Assembly (NCBI GenBank): GCA_002344005.1
Contig: DDTD01000008.1
Coordinates: 1-64,000, forward strand
DNA: 64,000 bases
Direction of reading: 5' to 3'
DNA from: Ignavibacteria bacterium UBA2373
GTDB lineage: Bacteria > Bacteroidota > Ignavibacteria > Kapaibacteriales > UBA961
Position numbers and translations under genes: made by a program. This document shows, one piece after another, positions 34,739 through 43,477 of the stretch; the first letter of the stretch is position 1; every line of letters begins with the position of its first letter. Under the pieces are notes generated by a model. It saw only the letters and a list, made by a program, of their open reading frames with translations, did no database searches and had not been told where the DNA came from.

Positions 34739-34921
34739 TTAATTTTCTACTACGTTAACAAGATGTGTAACAACCGCAATCATACCGCGTGTCTGCGCAT
34801 TATCAGGCATCACAACCGAATGATTCGGACGACCAAGCCCCATAGCTTTTATTGTGCGTTTTTGGTTTTCTTTACACTTAATGATACTACGAGTTTGTGT
34901 TATTGTAAGTGTCTGTGCCAT
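34739..34921 (-). CDS. rpmD: 50S ribosomal protein L30
   Basis: A 60-residue L30, the short bacterial form. Conserved: LTITQTRSIIKCKENQKRTI, then AMGLGRPNHSVVMPDNAQTR and the closing VTHLVNVVE strand. It lies between rpsE and rplO with short gaps, in the usual spc order. Confidence 0.97.
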   Translation of the reverse strand: MAQTLTITQTRSIIKCKENQKRTIKAMGLGRPNHSVVMPDNAQTRGMIAVVTHLVNVVEN

Positions 34922-34978
34922 GATACGATTTCGTTCTGTTAATGTAATGTATGTACTAAATGTTTTTTTGATAATGTC

Positions 34979-35482
34979 TTAACCGTGCATTACTTTTGCA
35001 ACACTCACACCACGACGATCTGCCACAGTATTAATGTCTTCAAGCATTGTTAATGCTTTAATAGTTGCCTTAACTGTGTTATGAGGATTTGAAGATCCCA
35101 TACTTTTCGTTAAAACATCTTGGACACCTGCAAGTTCAAGTACCGCACGAACTCCTCCGGCGGCGATGACACCTGTACCGGCGGTAGCAGGTTTTATAAG
35201 AATTTTTGCAGCTCCAAATTTTCCGACTACATCATGTGGGATAGTATTATCCTGTAAGCGTACCTTGGTGACATTTTTCTTTGCCGCCTCTGTAGCTTTT
35301 TGGACAGCATCTACAACCTCACCGGCTTTGCCGAGACCGTAGCCCACATGCCCGTTGCCGTCGCCGACAACAACAATTGCTGAAAAATTAAAGCGGCGAC
35401 CACCTTTTACTACTTTCGCCGTTCTGCCGACATGGACGAGTTTATCCTTAAGATCCAACTCTGATACTTTCGTTTTTGCCAC
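34979..35482 (-). CDS. rpsE: 30S ribosomal protein S5
   Basis: A 167-residue S5, part of the mRNA entry region and of decoding fidelity. The double-stranded-RNA-binding N-terminal domain reads LKDKLVHVGRTAKVVKGGRR, then VVGDGNGHVGYGLGKAGEV; the C-terminal domain shows GTGVIAAGGVRAVLELAGV and MGSSNPHNTVKATI. The length and key residues are standard. Confidence 0.98.
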   Translation of the reverse strand: MAKTKVSELDLKDKLVHVGRTAKVVKGGRRFNFSAIVVVGDGNGHVGYGLGKAGEVVDAVQKATEAAKKNVTKVRLQDNTIPHDVVGKFGAAKILIKPATAGTGVIAAGGVRAVLELAGVQDVLTKSMGSSNPHNTVKATIKALTMLEDINTVADRRGVSVAKVMHG

Positions 35483-35516
35483 GTAGATGTACTCCGTTTG
35501 AAGATGTTAGTGCTAA

Positions 35517-35885
35517 TTAAAATTGCAATCCGCCTTCGCGTGCACCATCTGCCAGTGCTTTTACGCGACCATGATACATAAATCCGTTTCTGTCGAAAAC
35601 AACAGATGTCACATTGGCAGACAATGCTCGCTGAGCTAAAATTTTACCTACCAAATGACTTCTCTCGGATTTTGTTTTGCCTTCCACTGATGTAACTACT
35701 TCTTTATCAGTTGATGAAGCAGCAGCAACCGTGTGTCCTTTAGTGTCATCAATGACCTGAGCATAAATATGCCCAAGACTGCGATATACTGTAAGACGAA
35801 GACGCTCTTGTGTTCCGAACACTTTTTTACGAACACGTTGCTTTCTTCTAGCACGTTGTTTGACTTTTAATTTCTGTACGCTCAT
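35517..35885 (-). CDS. rplR: 50S ribosomal protein L18
   Basis: A 122-residue L18, a 5S rRNA-binding protein of the central protuberance. The basic N-terminus (KVKQRARRKQRVRKKVFGT) is followed by RLTVYRSLGHIYAQVIDD, the conserved HLVGKILAQRAL helix and the end FDRNGFMYHGRVKALADG. Standard position between rplF and rpsE. Confidence 0.98.
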   Translation of the reverse strand: MSVQKLKVKQRARRKQRVRKKVFGTQERLRLTVYRSLGHIYAQVIDDTKGHTVAAASSTDKEVVTSVEGKTKSERSHLVGKILAQRALSANVTSVVFDRNGFMYHGRVKALADGAREGGLQF

Positions 35886-35954
35886 TGTTTGCTCTATAAA
35901 GAGGTTGAGAACTTCTTTTTCGTATTAAATTAATGTGTAAGAGTTTTGCAATTC

Positions 35955-36494
35955 TTACTTACCTGCCGACTTTCCGGCTTTACGACGTATATATTCACCT
36001 GCATAACGAATACCTTTTCCTTTATATGGCTCGGGTTTGCGAAAACGTCTTACTCTTGAAGCAACTTCACCAACTAAATGTCTGTCAATACCTTTGACAA
36101 TAATTTGAGTAGGTGCCGGAACTTCAAAAACTATCCCCGGTGGAGGTATAAATAATACGGGATGAGAATATCCAATGGTCAATAATAAATTTGTTTTTCT
36201 CATTTCAGCACGATAACCAACACCTTCAATTTGAAGTTGTTTCTGGAAACCATTGGTAACGCCCTCTATAGCATTTGCTACCAATGCTCGTGTCATACCA
36301 TGCAAGGCACGAACACTTTTTTCATCGCTACTACGAGAGAATGACAAAACATTATTTTCTAATTGACAACTAATTTCGGAGGAAATACTTACTTGAAGTT
36401 CTCCCTTTGGTCCTTTAGCATTTACCTCGCCGTTGTTTATAGAAATTTGAACACCGGCTGGTATTGTTATAATCTTTTTTCCGACCCTTGACAC
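35955..36494 (-). CDS. rplF: 50S ribosomal protein L6
   Basis: A 179-residue L6 near the factor-binding site. Two similar alpha/beta lobes are visible: the first around MSRVGKKIITIPAGVQI and VNAKGPKGELQVSIS, the second around YRAEMRKTNLLLTIGYSHPV and IIVKGIDRHLVGEVASRVR. It ends with the conserved PYKGKGIRYAGEYIRRK. Standard length. Confidence 0.98.
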   Translation of the reverse strand: MSRVGKKIITIPAGVQISINNGEVNAKGPKGELQVSISSEISCQLENNVLSFSRSSDEKSVRALHGMTRALVANAIEGVTNGFQKQLQIEGVGYRAEMRKTNLLLTIGYSHPVLFIPPPGIVFEVPAPTQIIVKGIDRHLVGEVASRVRRFRKPEPYKGKGIRYAGEYIRRKAGKSAGK

Positions 36495-36524
36495 TGTGTT
36501 ATTCTCCTTGGATATAATCTGGTC

Positions 36525-36923
36525 TTACCAAACTGTACAAATAACTTCACCACCCGCATTAAATGCTCGTGCTTGCTTATCGGTAACAATTCCTTTTGAA
36601 GTTGAAATAATTGCTACACCTAAGCCATTTTTTACACGCGGAATTTCATCCGCCGGTGCATAAATGCGCCTGCCCGGTTTGCTAACTCGAACAATCTGGT
36701 TAATGGCGGGAGCACCATTGTGATAACGTAGAGTAACACGGATTGCTCCTTGCGGACCATTGCCCTCTACTCTTTCCCAATTTGCAATATATCCCTGATC
36801 TTTGAGAATCTCTGCTATAGCAGTTTTTTCTTTTGAAGCAGGTGCATCAACCGTTTTGTGTCGCGCCTGAGCCGCATTCCTAATCCGTGTAAGGAAATCT
36901 GCAATTGTATCTGTTACTGGCAT
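36525..36923 (-). CDS. rpsH: 30S ribosomal protein S8
   Basis: A 132-residue S8 that binds the central domain of 16S rRNA and, in E. coli, represses the spc operon. Conserved: DTIADFLTRIRNAAQARHKT, VRVSKPGRRIYAPADEIPRV and the closing GLGVAIISTSKGIVTDKQAR followed by GGEVICTVW. No S8-binding leader structure was looked for in detail. Confidence 0.98.
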   Translation of the reverse strand: MPVTDTIADFLTRIRNAAQARHKTVDAPASKEKTAIAEILKDQGYIANWERVEGNGPQGAIRVTLRYHNGAPAINQIVRVSKPGRRIYAPADEIPRVKNGLGVAIISTSKGIVTDKQARAFNAGGEVICTVW

Positions 36924-36977
36924 AAATTTGTTTGAATTACGTTCAACTTTATCTATATGTCTGAATGTATTTATCGT

Positions 36978-37247
36978 TTACCAACTTGATTTACGAACGC
37001 CGGGTATTTTACCCTCTAAGGCAAGTTCTCTGAACTTATTACGACATAAACCATATTTTTTATATACTGCACGCCCACGTCCGGTCTGCGAACATCTACT
37101 GCGAAGGCGAGTAGGTGCACTATTGCGAGGCAATTTTTGTAAGCCTTCATAGTCGCCTTTTTCTTTCAATTCTGCTCGTATTGCAGCATACTTATCAATA
37201 AGGCGACGACGTTTTTCATTGCGTGCTGTTACACTTTTCTTTGCCAT
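36978..37247 (-). CDS. rpsN: 30S ribosomal protein S14, zinc-free long form
   Basis: An 89-residue S14 of the long C-minus type: it lacks the paired Cys-x2-Cys knuckles of the short zinc form. Landmarks: MAKKSVTARNEKRRRLIDKY, LQKLPRNSAPTRLRSRC, and the end GLCRNKFRELALEGKIPGV, then RKSSW. Together with the zinc-free L36 this makes the cluster independent of zinc at those two sites. Confidence 0.97.
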   Translation of the reverse strand: MAKKSVTARNEKRRRLIDKYAAIRAELKEKGDYEGLQKLPRNSAPTRLRSRCSQTGRGRAVYKKYGLCRNKFRELALEGKIPGVRKSSW

Positions 37248-37260
37248 ATATTATACCTTG

Positions 37261-37887
37261 TTAAGCTTTACGGAAAGGAAATCCAAATTCTTTGAGGAGT
37301 GCGTATGCCTCTTCGTCAGTTGAAGCAGAGGTAACAAACGTAATATCCATACCTGTTATGCGATTTACCTTGTCAACATCTATTTCAGGAAATATAATCT
37401 GCTCTTTGATTCCGATGGTCAAATTACCACGTCCGTCAAATCCTTTATCGGAAAAGCCACGAAAATCGCGTACTCGAGGTGAGGTAATATTCACAAAACG
37501 ATCCAAAAATTCAAACATACGCGCTTGTCGCAACGTTACGTGACACCCGATAGGCATACCTTCACGTAATTTAAAGTTCGCAATTGACTTTTTAGAACGA
37601 GTTACCGCCGGTCTTTGGCCTGCAATAAGTTCTAACTCATTAACAGCGGCTTGAAGATTTTTCGGATCACTCACTGCAACACCAACACCCATATTCAAAC
37701 AGATTTTCTCAAGTTTTGGTACTTGCATGATGGATTTGTATCCGAACTGTTTCATAAGGTTCGGAATAATTTGTTCACGATAAAACTGCTTAAGGCGTGG
37801 AGTTGGGATATCTCCTTGATACTGCTCTATCCTCGCACCTTCAGGCTTAATATCGAACTTTTTTGACGTTGTTTGTTTCTTTGCCAT
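37261..37887 (-). CDS. rplE: 50S ribosomal protein L5 with N-terminal extension
   Basis: A 208-residue L5, a 5S rRNA-binding protein. The usual protein starts near residue 28 (PRLKQFYREQIIPNLMKQFG); here a basic, hydrophilic extension of about 28 residues precedes it (MAKKQTTSKKFDIKPEGAR). The core has KICLNMGVGVAVSDPKNL, GQRPAVTRSKKSIANFKLRE and GFDGRGNLTIGIKEQIIFPE. The extension is in frame with no better internal ATG. Confidence 0.97.
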   Translation of the reverse strand: MAKKQTTSKKFDIKPEGARIEQYQGDIPTPRLKQFYREQIIPNLMKQFGYKSIMQVPKLEKICLNMGVGVAVSDPKNLQAAVNELELIAGQRPAVTRSKKSIANFKLREGMPIGCHVTLRQARMFEFLDRFVNITSPRVRDFRGFSDKGFDGRGNLTIGIKEQIIFPEIDVDKVNRITGMDITFVTSASTDEEAYALLKEFGFPFRKA

Positions 37888-37899
37888 GATACGCTGCTA

Positions 37900-38271
37900 T
37901 CAATTTTTTAGTTCTTTTGTATAATATTTTGAGCGCTTTGTACGAACAACACGGACTTTTTCACCGTTGCGTTCTTCTATACCCACTCTTACAGGAATAC
38001 CATCAGAGTCAACAAGCTGTACATTAGAATAATGTATTGGCATCTCGCGCTCTATGATACCACCTTGCTGATTTGCGGCTGAAGGTTTCTCATGCTTTTT
38101 TCTCACATTTATACCTTCTACCAAAATACGCATAGTTTTCGGATAAACACGAAGAACACGTCCTGTTTTACCACGTTCCCAATGTTCAGATTGAGTTCCT
38201 TCAGTTTTTTCACTACGACCGGCAATAACCATGACCATGTCGCCTTTTTTAATCTTGAGTTTCATTTTCAC
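37900..38271 (-). CDS. rplX: 50S ribosomal protein L24
   Basis: A 123-residue L24 with an N-terminal KOW motif (KIKKGDMVMVIAGRSEKTEG, then GKTGRVLRVYPKTMRILVEG). A few extra residues around SEKTEGTQSEHWERG enlarge the loop after the first strand, making it longer than the ~105-residue norm. The rest (HEKPSAANQQGGIIEREMPI, HYSNVQLVDS) is standard. It is an early assembly initiator of the 50S. Confidence 0.97.
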   Translation of the reverse strand: MKMKLKIKKGDMVMVIAGRSEKTEGTQSEHWERGKTGRVLRVYPKTMRILVEGINVRKKHEKPSAANQQGGIIEREMPIHYSNVQLVDSDGIPVRVGIEERNGEKVRVVRTKRSKYYTKELKN

Positions 38272-38281
38272 ATTCCTCTTC

Positions 38282-38650
38282 TTAAAGAACTTCAGGAGCG
38301 AGTGAGATAATTTTCATAAAGTTTCTTTCGCGCAATTCACGCGCTACCGGTCCAAATATACGAGTGCCACGAGGCTCACCTTGATTATTGAGTATTACCG
38401 CAGCATTCTCATCAAAACGTATATATGAACCATCTTTGCGACTAATTTCTTTTTTTGTCCGCACTACTACCGCTTTGCAAACATCACCTTTTTTCACATT
38501 ACCATTAGGCAATGCCGCCTTTACTGAGACCACGATGACATCACCTACACCGGCATAGCGACGAGCATGACCACCTAGGATGCGGATACACCGTACGCGT
38601 CTGGCTCCGGAATTATCAGCTACAATAAGGTTTGATTCTTCCTGTATCAT
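38282..38650 (-). CDS. rplN: 50S ribosomal protein L14
   Basis: A 122-residue L14 at the subunit interface (bridge B8). Conserved: MIQEESNLIVADNSGARRVR, then CIRILGGHARRYAGVGDVIV, FDENAAVILNNQGEPRGTRI and FGPVARELRERNFMKIISLA. Length is exactly normal. Confidence 0.98.
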   Translation of the reverse strand: MIQEESNLIVADNSGARRVRCIRILGGHARRYAGVGDVIVVSVKAALPNGNVKKGDVCKAVVVRTKKEISRKDGSYIRFDENAAVILNNQGEPRGTRIFGPVARELRERNFMKIISLAPEVL

Positions 38651-38668
38651 TTATCTGCTCTCCCTCTA

Positions 38669-38956
38669 TTAAATTGCACGTTCGATGATTGTGTCAAGAG
38701 ACCAACGTTTCTTAGCACTTAATGGACGACTTTCAACTATACGTACCGTATCACCGATTCCGCACTCATTGTTTTCATCGTGTATCATAACACGCTTTGT
38801 TTGCTTGAAATACTTTTTGTAAATCGGGTGTGCAACTTGGCGTTCCAAAGCAACTACCGCAGATTTATTCATTTTATTACTCACTACCTTGCCAACACGA
38901 TACTTACGATGCGGTTGTTTTTGCTCGGTTTGCTGTTCGTTTACTGTTTCTTGCAT
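38669..38956 (-). CDS. rpsQ: 30S ribosomal protein S17
   Basis: A 95-residue S17 with an OB fold. After a Gln-rich N-terminal extension (MQETVNEQQTEQKQPHRK) it has the conserved KVVSNKMNKSAVVALERQVA, HPIYKKYFKQTKRVMIHDE and the ESRPLSAKKRWSL end. It binds helices in the 16S 5' domain. Confidence 0.98.
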   Translation of the reverse strand: MQETVNEQQTEQKQPHRKYRVGKVVSNKMNKSAVVALERQVAHPIYKKYFKQTKRVMIHDENNECGIGDTVRIVESRPLSAKKRWSLDTIIERAI

Positions 38957-38974
38957 TAATTATATCTCCCGATA

Positions 38975-39175
38975 TTAACCCTGTGCCCGTTCGTGAAGAA
39001 CGGTTTTAATACGGGCAATATCTTTGCGTAATGTATTAAGTTGAGAAGTATTTTGCAATTGTCCGAGTACACGCTGAAAACGAAGTTTTGTCAAAGTATC
39101 TTCATTTTCGCGGATTGCTATCATGAGCTCATCATTGCTCAAGTCACGTAAATCTTTGGCTGTTCTTCCTTTCAT
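38975..39175 (-). CDS. rpmC: 50S ribosomal protein L29
   Basis: A 66-residue, all-helical L29 near the peptide exit tunnel. Typical: KDLRDLSNDELMIAIRENED, TLTKLRFQRVLGQLQNTSQL and LRKDIARIKTVLHERAQG. Its start codon overlaps the rplP stop region by 4 bases, so the two are coupled. Confidence 0.97.
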   Translation of the reverse strand: MKGRTAKDLRDLSNDELMIAIRENEDTLTKLRFQRVLGQLQNTSQLNTLRKDIARIKTVLHERAQG

Positions 39176-39594
39176 TCCATCACCGCATCATAACGTGTAA
39201 CAAACTTTGTTTTGATTGGCAGTTTATGAGATGCTAACCTTACAGCCTCTTCAGCTGCTTCCTTAGATACACCGTCTATCTCAAATAATATGCGACCAGG
39301 CTTTACGACAGCAACCCAGAACTCAGGATTACCTTTACCACTACCCATACGTGTTTCTGCCGGTTTTTTAGTTACTGGTTTATCAGGAAAAATCCTAATC
39401 CACACTTTTCCGTCACGTTTAAGATAGCGATTGATGGCAATACGAGCAGCCTCAATTTGGCGATTCGTAATCCATGCTGGCTCTAATGCTTTCAAACCAA
39501 AGGTTCCAAAATCAACAGAAGCCCCACGAAACGATTTACCAGCTCGCCTACCGCGCTGTGTTTTACGATGTTTTACTCTTTTTGGTATTAGCAT
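39172..39594 (-). CDS. rplP: 50S ribosomal protein L16
   Basis: A 140-residue L16 next to the A-site tRNA elbow. Conserved: MLIPKRVKHRKTQRGRRAG, FGTFGLKALEPAWITNRQIE, RIAINRYLKRDGKVWIRIFP, and the GSGKGNPEFWVAVVKPGRIL loop; the RMGSGKG region is where some bacteria hydroxylate an arginine. Standard length. Confidence 0.98.
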   Translation of the reverse strand: MLIPKRVKHRKTQRGRRAGKSFRGASVDFGTFGLKALEPAWITNRQIEAARIAINRYLKRDGKVWIRIFPDKPVTKKPAETRMGSGKGNPEFWVAVVKPGRILFEIDGVSKEAAEEAVRLASHKLPIKTKFVTRYDAVME

Positions 39595-39649
39595 GACGTA
39601 TTCTTCTAATTATTCTCTTTGATTGTGTTATTATACACTAATATTTCTC

Positions 39650-40294
39650 TTAATCGCCTGATTGTTGTTTTCCGATAATTTCACCACGACAAACCCAGAC
39701 TTTAACACCGATTTGACCGTAAATTGTCGAGCCTGTAGAAACGCCGTAATCTATATCAGCGCGCAATGTATGCAAAGGAACTCTGCCTTCTTTGTACTGC
39801 TCTGTTCTACTCATATCTGCTCCGCCCAAGCGTCCGGAACACATAACACGAACACCATCAGCTCCGGTTCTCATGGCAGCGCTCACTGCTTGTTTCATTG
39901 CCTTACGGAAAGATACTCTGCCTTCAAGCTGAGATGCAATATTATCAGCTACTAATTGTGCGTCTAATTCAGGACGTTTAATTTCACTAATAAGAATTTT
40001 GGCATCTTTCTTAGTAAGCCTTTTCAATTCCTCTTCCAACAAAGTAATGTCTTTACCGGAACGCCCAATAATTACACCGGGACGTGATGTGTGGATGGTT
40101 ATACGCATTTGCTTTGCAGTTCGCTCAATTACTAAGCGAGCAACACCTGCTTTTTTCAAACGGCTCTTGATATATTGGCGCACCATTAAATCTTCTGAGA
40201 GTTTTTCAGATAGATTTCTTTCGTCAAACCAATTAGCATCCCATTGCTTAATGATGCCTAAGCGCAACCCTATCGGATTAGTTTTCTGACCCAA
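39650..40294 (-). CDS. rpsC: 30S ribosomal protein S3
   Basis: A 214-residue S3 at the mRNA entry tunnel. The N-terminal KH domain reads IHTSRPGVIIGRSGKDITLL; the C-terminal domain has SFRKAMKQAVSAAMRTGADG, VRVMCSGRLGGADMSRTEQY and YGVSTGSTIYGQIGVKVWVC. The protein ends shortly after (GEIIGKQQSGD), on the short side for the family. Confidence 0.98.
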   Translation of the reverse strand: MGQKTNPIGLRLGIIKQWDANWFDERNLSEKLSEDLMVRQYIKSRLKKAGVARLVIERTAKQMRITIHTSRPGVIIGRSGKDITLLEEELKRLTKKDAKILISEIKRPELDAQLVADNIASQLEGRVSFRKAMKQAVSAAMRTGADGVRVMCSGRLGGADMSRTEQYKEGRVPLHTLRADIDYGVSTGSTIYGQIGVKVWVCRGEIIGKQQSGD

Positions 40295-40317
40295 CGTTAT
40301 ACTCCTTGACGCTACTT

Positions 40318-40662
40318 TTAATTAGCAAGTTCTGAAACGACGATTGTTAAATGATGGGAGCGTTTACGAATTCTGTACGCACGTCCCTGCGGTGCAGGTG
40401 ATATACGTTTCATCATAGGTCCCGCATCCACATATGCTTGTTTTACAACCAATTTAAAAAGGTCATAAGATTCAAGCGATTTATTTTCTAAGTTAGCTAC
40501 TGCTGAACGAAGTACCATTTCGGCATCTTTTGATGCACCTTTCGAATGAAATCGAAGGATATTTAGTGCTTCACCAACTGACTTTCCGCGCACCAAATCA
40601 ACCAATAGGCGCATCTTTCTCGGTGATGAGCGTAAAAACCGACGTATTGCTCGAGCTTCCAT
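40318..40662 (-). CDS. rplV: 50S ribosomal protein L22
   Basis: A 114-residue L22 that lines the exit tunnel. The ATG at 40662 is preferred (MEARAIRRFLRSSPRKMRLL); the longer frame uses a GTG six codons upstream. Conserved: LVDLVRGKSVGEALNILRFH, VVKQAYVDAGPMMKRISPAP and QGRAYRIRKRSHHLTIVVSE. The end (LAN) is close to the normal length. Confidence 0.97.
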   Translation of the reverse strand: MEARAIRRFLRSSPRKMRLLVDLVRGKSVGEALNILRFHSKGASKDAEMVLRSAVANLENKSLESYDLFKLVVKQAYVDAGPMMKRISPAPQGRAYRIRKRSHHLTIVVSELAN

Positions 40663-40682
40663 AGTGTTTGATTCTCTCACGA

Positions 40683-40970
40683 TTATTTCTTACCTGTTTT
40701 CAAATCTTTACGATTACCTGAGTGTCCTCTGTATGTACGTGTCGGCGAAAACTCACCGAGTTTATGGCCTACCATATTTTCTGAAACATACACAGGTATA
40801 AATTTATTACCGTTATGTACAGCAAATGTATGCCCTACAAAGTCCGGAGATATCATTGATGCCCGAGACCATGTTTTAACGACTTTTTTCTGACCTGCTT
40901 TATTTAATTCATCAATTTTTTTCATTAATTTGACACTGATGAATGGTCCTTTTTTAAGAGAACGAGCCAT
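40683..40970 (-). CDS. rpsS: 30S ribosomal protein S19
   Basis: A 95-residue S19 of the 30S head. Conserved: MARSLKKGPFISVKLMKKID, VKTWSRASMISPDFVGHTFA, VHNGNKFIPVYVSENMVGHK and LGEFSPTRTYRGHSG. An AGAGGA sequence five bases before the ATG gives a clear Shine-Dalgarno site. Confidence 0.98.
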   Translation of the reverse strand: MARSLKKGPFISVKLMKKIDELNKAGQKKVVKTWSRASMISPDFVGHTFAVHNGNKFIPVYVSENMVGHKLGEFSPTRTYRGHSGNRKDLKTGKK

Positions 40971-40981
40971 TATTTCCTCTA

Positions 40982-41818
40982 TTATTTAGTCCGTTTTCTG
41001 ATAATCAATGCATCGGATTTTTTACCTTTTTTACGAGTTTTCAATCCTTTAGCTAATTGTCCCCATGGCGAACGAGGGTGTTTTCTACCGCCACCTGATT
41101 TTGATTTACCTTCACCACCACCCATTGGGTGATCTATCGGATTCATCGCCATACCACGAGTTTGTGGACGAATACCTTTCCAACGTGAACGTCCCGCTTT
41201 ACCCCATAAGACATTTTCATTATCGGAGTTTCCAACAGACCCTAATGTCGCAACACACTCCGATGGAATATTCCTAATTTCACCTGATGGCAACTTTACC
41301 TGAGCATATTTTAGGTCACATCCGACTAACTGAGCTGATGCACCTGCACTCCGTGCAATTTGTCCACCTTTTCCAGGCTTCAACTCAATGTTATGAATCA
41401 TCATACCGACAGGTATTTTGTTTAGCGGAAGCGTATTACCATCCTGAAAGTCTGCTTTTGGTCCGGAAATAATTTCTTGACCTACTTTAAGTTTATCAGG
41501 AGCGATAATATAACGCTTTTCGCCATCTTCATATTCTACCAAAGCAATACGACATGTACGGTTCGGATCATACTCAATGGTTTTTACTATAGCTTTGATG
41601 CCAATTTTATTGCGCTTAAAATCAATAATACGATACTTACGTTTATGTCCACCTCCACGATGTCTAGAGGTAATACGACCGGTATTATTGCGTCCACCGC
41701 TTTTCTTAATGGGTTCAAGCAATGATTTCTCAGGAGTATCTGTTGTAACTTCATTGAAGCTACTTACTGAGTAAAATCTTGTACCCGGTGTAATCGGTTT
41801 TAGTATTCTTAATGCCAT
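40982..41818 (-). CDS. rplB: 50S ribosomal protein L2
   Basis: A 278-residue L2, essential for subunit association and peptidyl transferase. Conserved: LKPITPGTRFYSVSSF, GRNNTGRITSRHRGGGHKRK, GRSRWKGIRPQTRGMAMNPI, and the DHPMGGGEGKSKSGGGRKHP segment with the functionally important His, ending TRKKGKKSDALIIRKR. Standard length. Confidence 0.98.
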   Translation of the reverse strand: MALRILKPITPGTRFYSVSSFNEVTTDTPEKSLLEPIKKSGGRNNTGRITSRHRGGGHKRKYRIIDFKRNKIGIKAIVKTIEYDPNRTCRIALVEYEDGEKRYIIAPDKLKVGQEIISGPKADFQDGNTLPLNKIPVGMMIHNIELKPGKGGQIARSAGASAQLVGCDLKYAQVKLPSGEIRNIPSECVATLGSVGNSDNENVLWGKAGRSRWKGIRPQTRGMAMNPIDHPMGGGEGKSKSGGGRKHPRSPWGQLAKGLKTRKKGKKSDALIIRKRTK

Positions 41819-41870
41819 TGTTTTATTTCCCTATTTGGCTCTTACCATCTTTCAATGGTAAACTTAGTTC

Positions 41871-42179
41871 TTATTCTTCAACGTTTCCTTCACCGCCAAC
41901 GATGTCAATCGTGAAGCCGGATTTGAGTGTAATTATTGCTTTCTTACGAAGTGGTGTATGTCCTCTCATCAGACCACGTTTTGTCATACGGGTTTTATTT
42001 TTTCCACGTATTACTACTGTTCTAACATTATCCACTTCTACTCCAAACAATGCTTTAATTGCATGTTTGATTTGAATTTTATTCGCATCAGGAGTAACTT
42101 CAAAGGTATATTTTCTTGATTCTTGTACTTTATTAGCTTTTTCAGTCAGAATCGGACGTTTGATTACTGTAGTTGTCAT
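41871..42179 (-). CDS. rplW: 50S ribosomal protein L23
   Basis: A 102-residue L23 at the exit tunnel, the docking site of trigger factor and SRP. Conserved: IKRPILTEKANKVQESRKYT, FEVTPDANKIQIKHAIKALF, GVEVDNVRTVVIRGKNK. The C-terminus ends GGEGNVEE, slightly acidic. Confidence 0.98.
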   Translation of the reverse strand: MTTTVIKRPILTEKANKVQESRKYTFEVTPDANKIQIKHAIKALFGVEVDNVRTVVIRGKNKTRMTKRGLMRGHTPLRKKAIITLKSGFTIDIVGGEGNVEE

Positions 42180-42199
42180 AGTTTATTGCCTTCCCTTCA

Positions 42200-42820
42200 T
42201 CAAAACGTTTCGATTACTTTTTGTACAGAACTTTTGCACAATACAATTTTCTTATGATTCAAAATATCGTATGCAGAAGCATTTTCAGCCTGCATAGTTT
42301 GGAACTTTGCAATATTACGAGCGGATAGGATAACATTTTCATCCATTACAGGTAATAAGAGCAAGGTTTTTTCATTCTCTATACGAAGTTTTTTAATTAC
42401 CTCAGCCATGCGCTTAGTCTTAATCGTATCAAATGAAAAATCATCCACTACCATGAGATTGTTTTCTTTGACTCTAAGCGAGAGAGCTGATTTACGTGCT
42501 AAACGCTTTACTTTCTTTGGCAATCCCAATGTATATTTATGTGGTTTCGGACCATGTATAGTTCCACCACCAACCCATATAGGTGAGCGAGATGAACCTG
42601 AACGGGCAGTTCCACGACCTTTTTGTTTCCAAGGTTTTTTACCGCCGCCTGATACTTCCGTACGAGTTTTTGTTTTATGTGTACCTTGTCGCTGATTCGC
42701 AAGATATACTTTTACAGCCAAGTGCATCGCATGTTCATGCGGCTCGACATTAAATATGTCATCCGGTAATTCCATTGTCCCGGACTTTTGTCCATCTATT
42801 GTATATACGTCTATCTGCAT
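42200..42820 (-). CDS. rplD: 50S ribosomal protein L4
   Basis: A 206-residue L4, an exit-tunnel constriction protein and in E. coli the autorepressor of the S10 operon. The internal basic loop that reaches the tunnel is present (RQGTHKTKTRTEVSGGGKKP, then WKQKGRGTARSGSSRSPIW), followed by the globular KHYTL-type region (GPKPHKYTLGLPKKVKRLAR). Standard length. Confidence 0.98.
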   Translation of the reverse strand: MQIDVYTIDGQKSGTMELPDDIFNVEPHEHAMHLAVKVYLANQRQGTHKTKTRTEVSGGGKKPWKQKGRGTARSGSSRSPIWVGGGTIHGPKPHKYTLGLPKKVKRLARKSALSLRVKENNLMVVDDFSFDTIKTKRMAEVIKKLRIENEKTLLLLPVMDENVILSARNIAKFQTMQAENASAYDILNHKKIVLCKSSVQKVIETF

Positions 42821-42829
42821 GGCTCGCTA

Positions 42830-43450
42830 TCACATTTTAATTAATTCGACAACGCTGTTAATTGCACCCGGAATACTGCCACTGACAAGTATTAGGTTTG
42901 AGTCAGGCATTATATCAACAATTTTTAAATTACGAACTGTTGTTTTCTTGCCACCCATTCTTCCTGCCATACGCTGACCTTTGAATACGCGCGATGGATA
43001 AGAAGATGCACCAATTGAACCAGGGGCACGCTGGCGGTCGGCTTGTCCGTGCGTTTGCATACCAACACCACTGAAATGATGACGGCGCACAACGCCCTGA
43101 AAACCTTTACCTTTACTCGTTCCTACCGCCTTGACAGTATCACCTTTAGTAAAAGCGCTTACGGTTATTGCATCACCAACAGCGTAGGCTCCTTGTATAT
43201 TGCGAAACTCTTTGAGCAATCGCTTAGGAGTAACACCAGCTTTGGTAAATTGACCAGCTACCGGTTTTGATATTTTATCGGTTCTGGAATCACCATACCC
43301 TATTTGAAGGGCATCGTAACCATCCGAATCTTTTGTTTTCACTTTAACAATTGGGCAAGGACCAGCCTCGACTACGGTGCATGGAACTAAATCGCCTTTT
43401 TCATTAAAGACGCTTGTCATTCCCAGCTTTTTTCCCAATATTACACTCAT
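42830..43450 (-). CDS. rplC: 50S ribosomal protein L3
   Basis: A 206-residue L3 near the peptidyl transferase centre. Conserved: MSVILGKKLGMTSVFNEKGD, AVGTSKGKGFQGVVRRHHFS, the extension THGQADRQRAPGSIGASSYP and KGQRMAGRMGGKKTTVRNL. Second gene of the S10 operon, 27 bases after rpsJ. Confidence 0.98.
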   Translation of the reverse strand: MSVILGKKLGMTSVFNEKGDLVPCTVVEAGPCPIVKVKTKDSDGYDALQIGYGDSRTDKISKPVAGQFTKAGVTPKRLLKEFRNIQGAYAVGDAITVSAFTKGDTVKAVGTSKGKGFQGVVRRHHFSGVGMQTHGQADRQRAPGSIGASSYPSRVFKGQRMAGRMGGKKTTVRNLKIVDIMPDSNLILVSGSIPGAINSVVELIKM

Positions 43451-43477
43451 GATTCTATCCTCGACGCTTCCAATGAT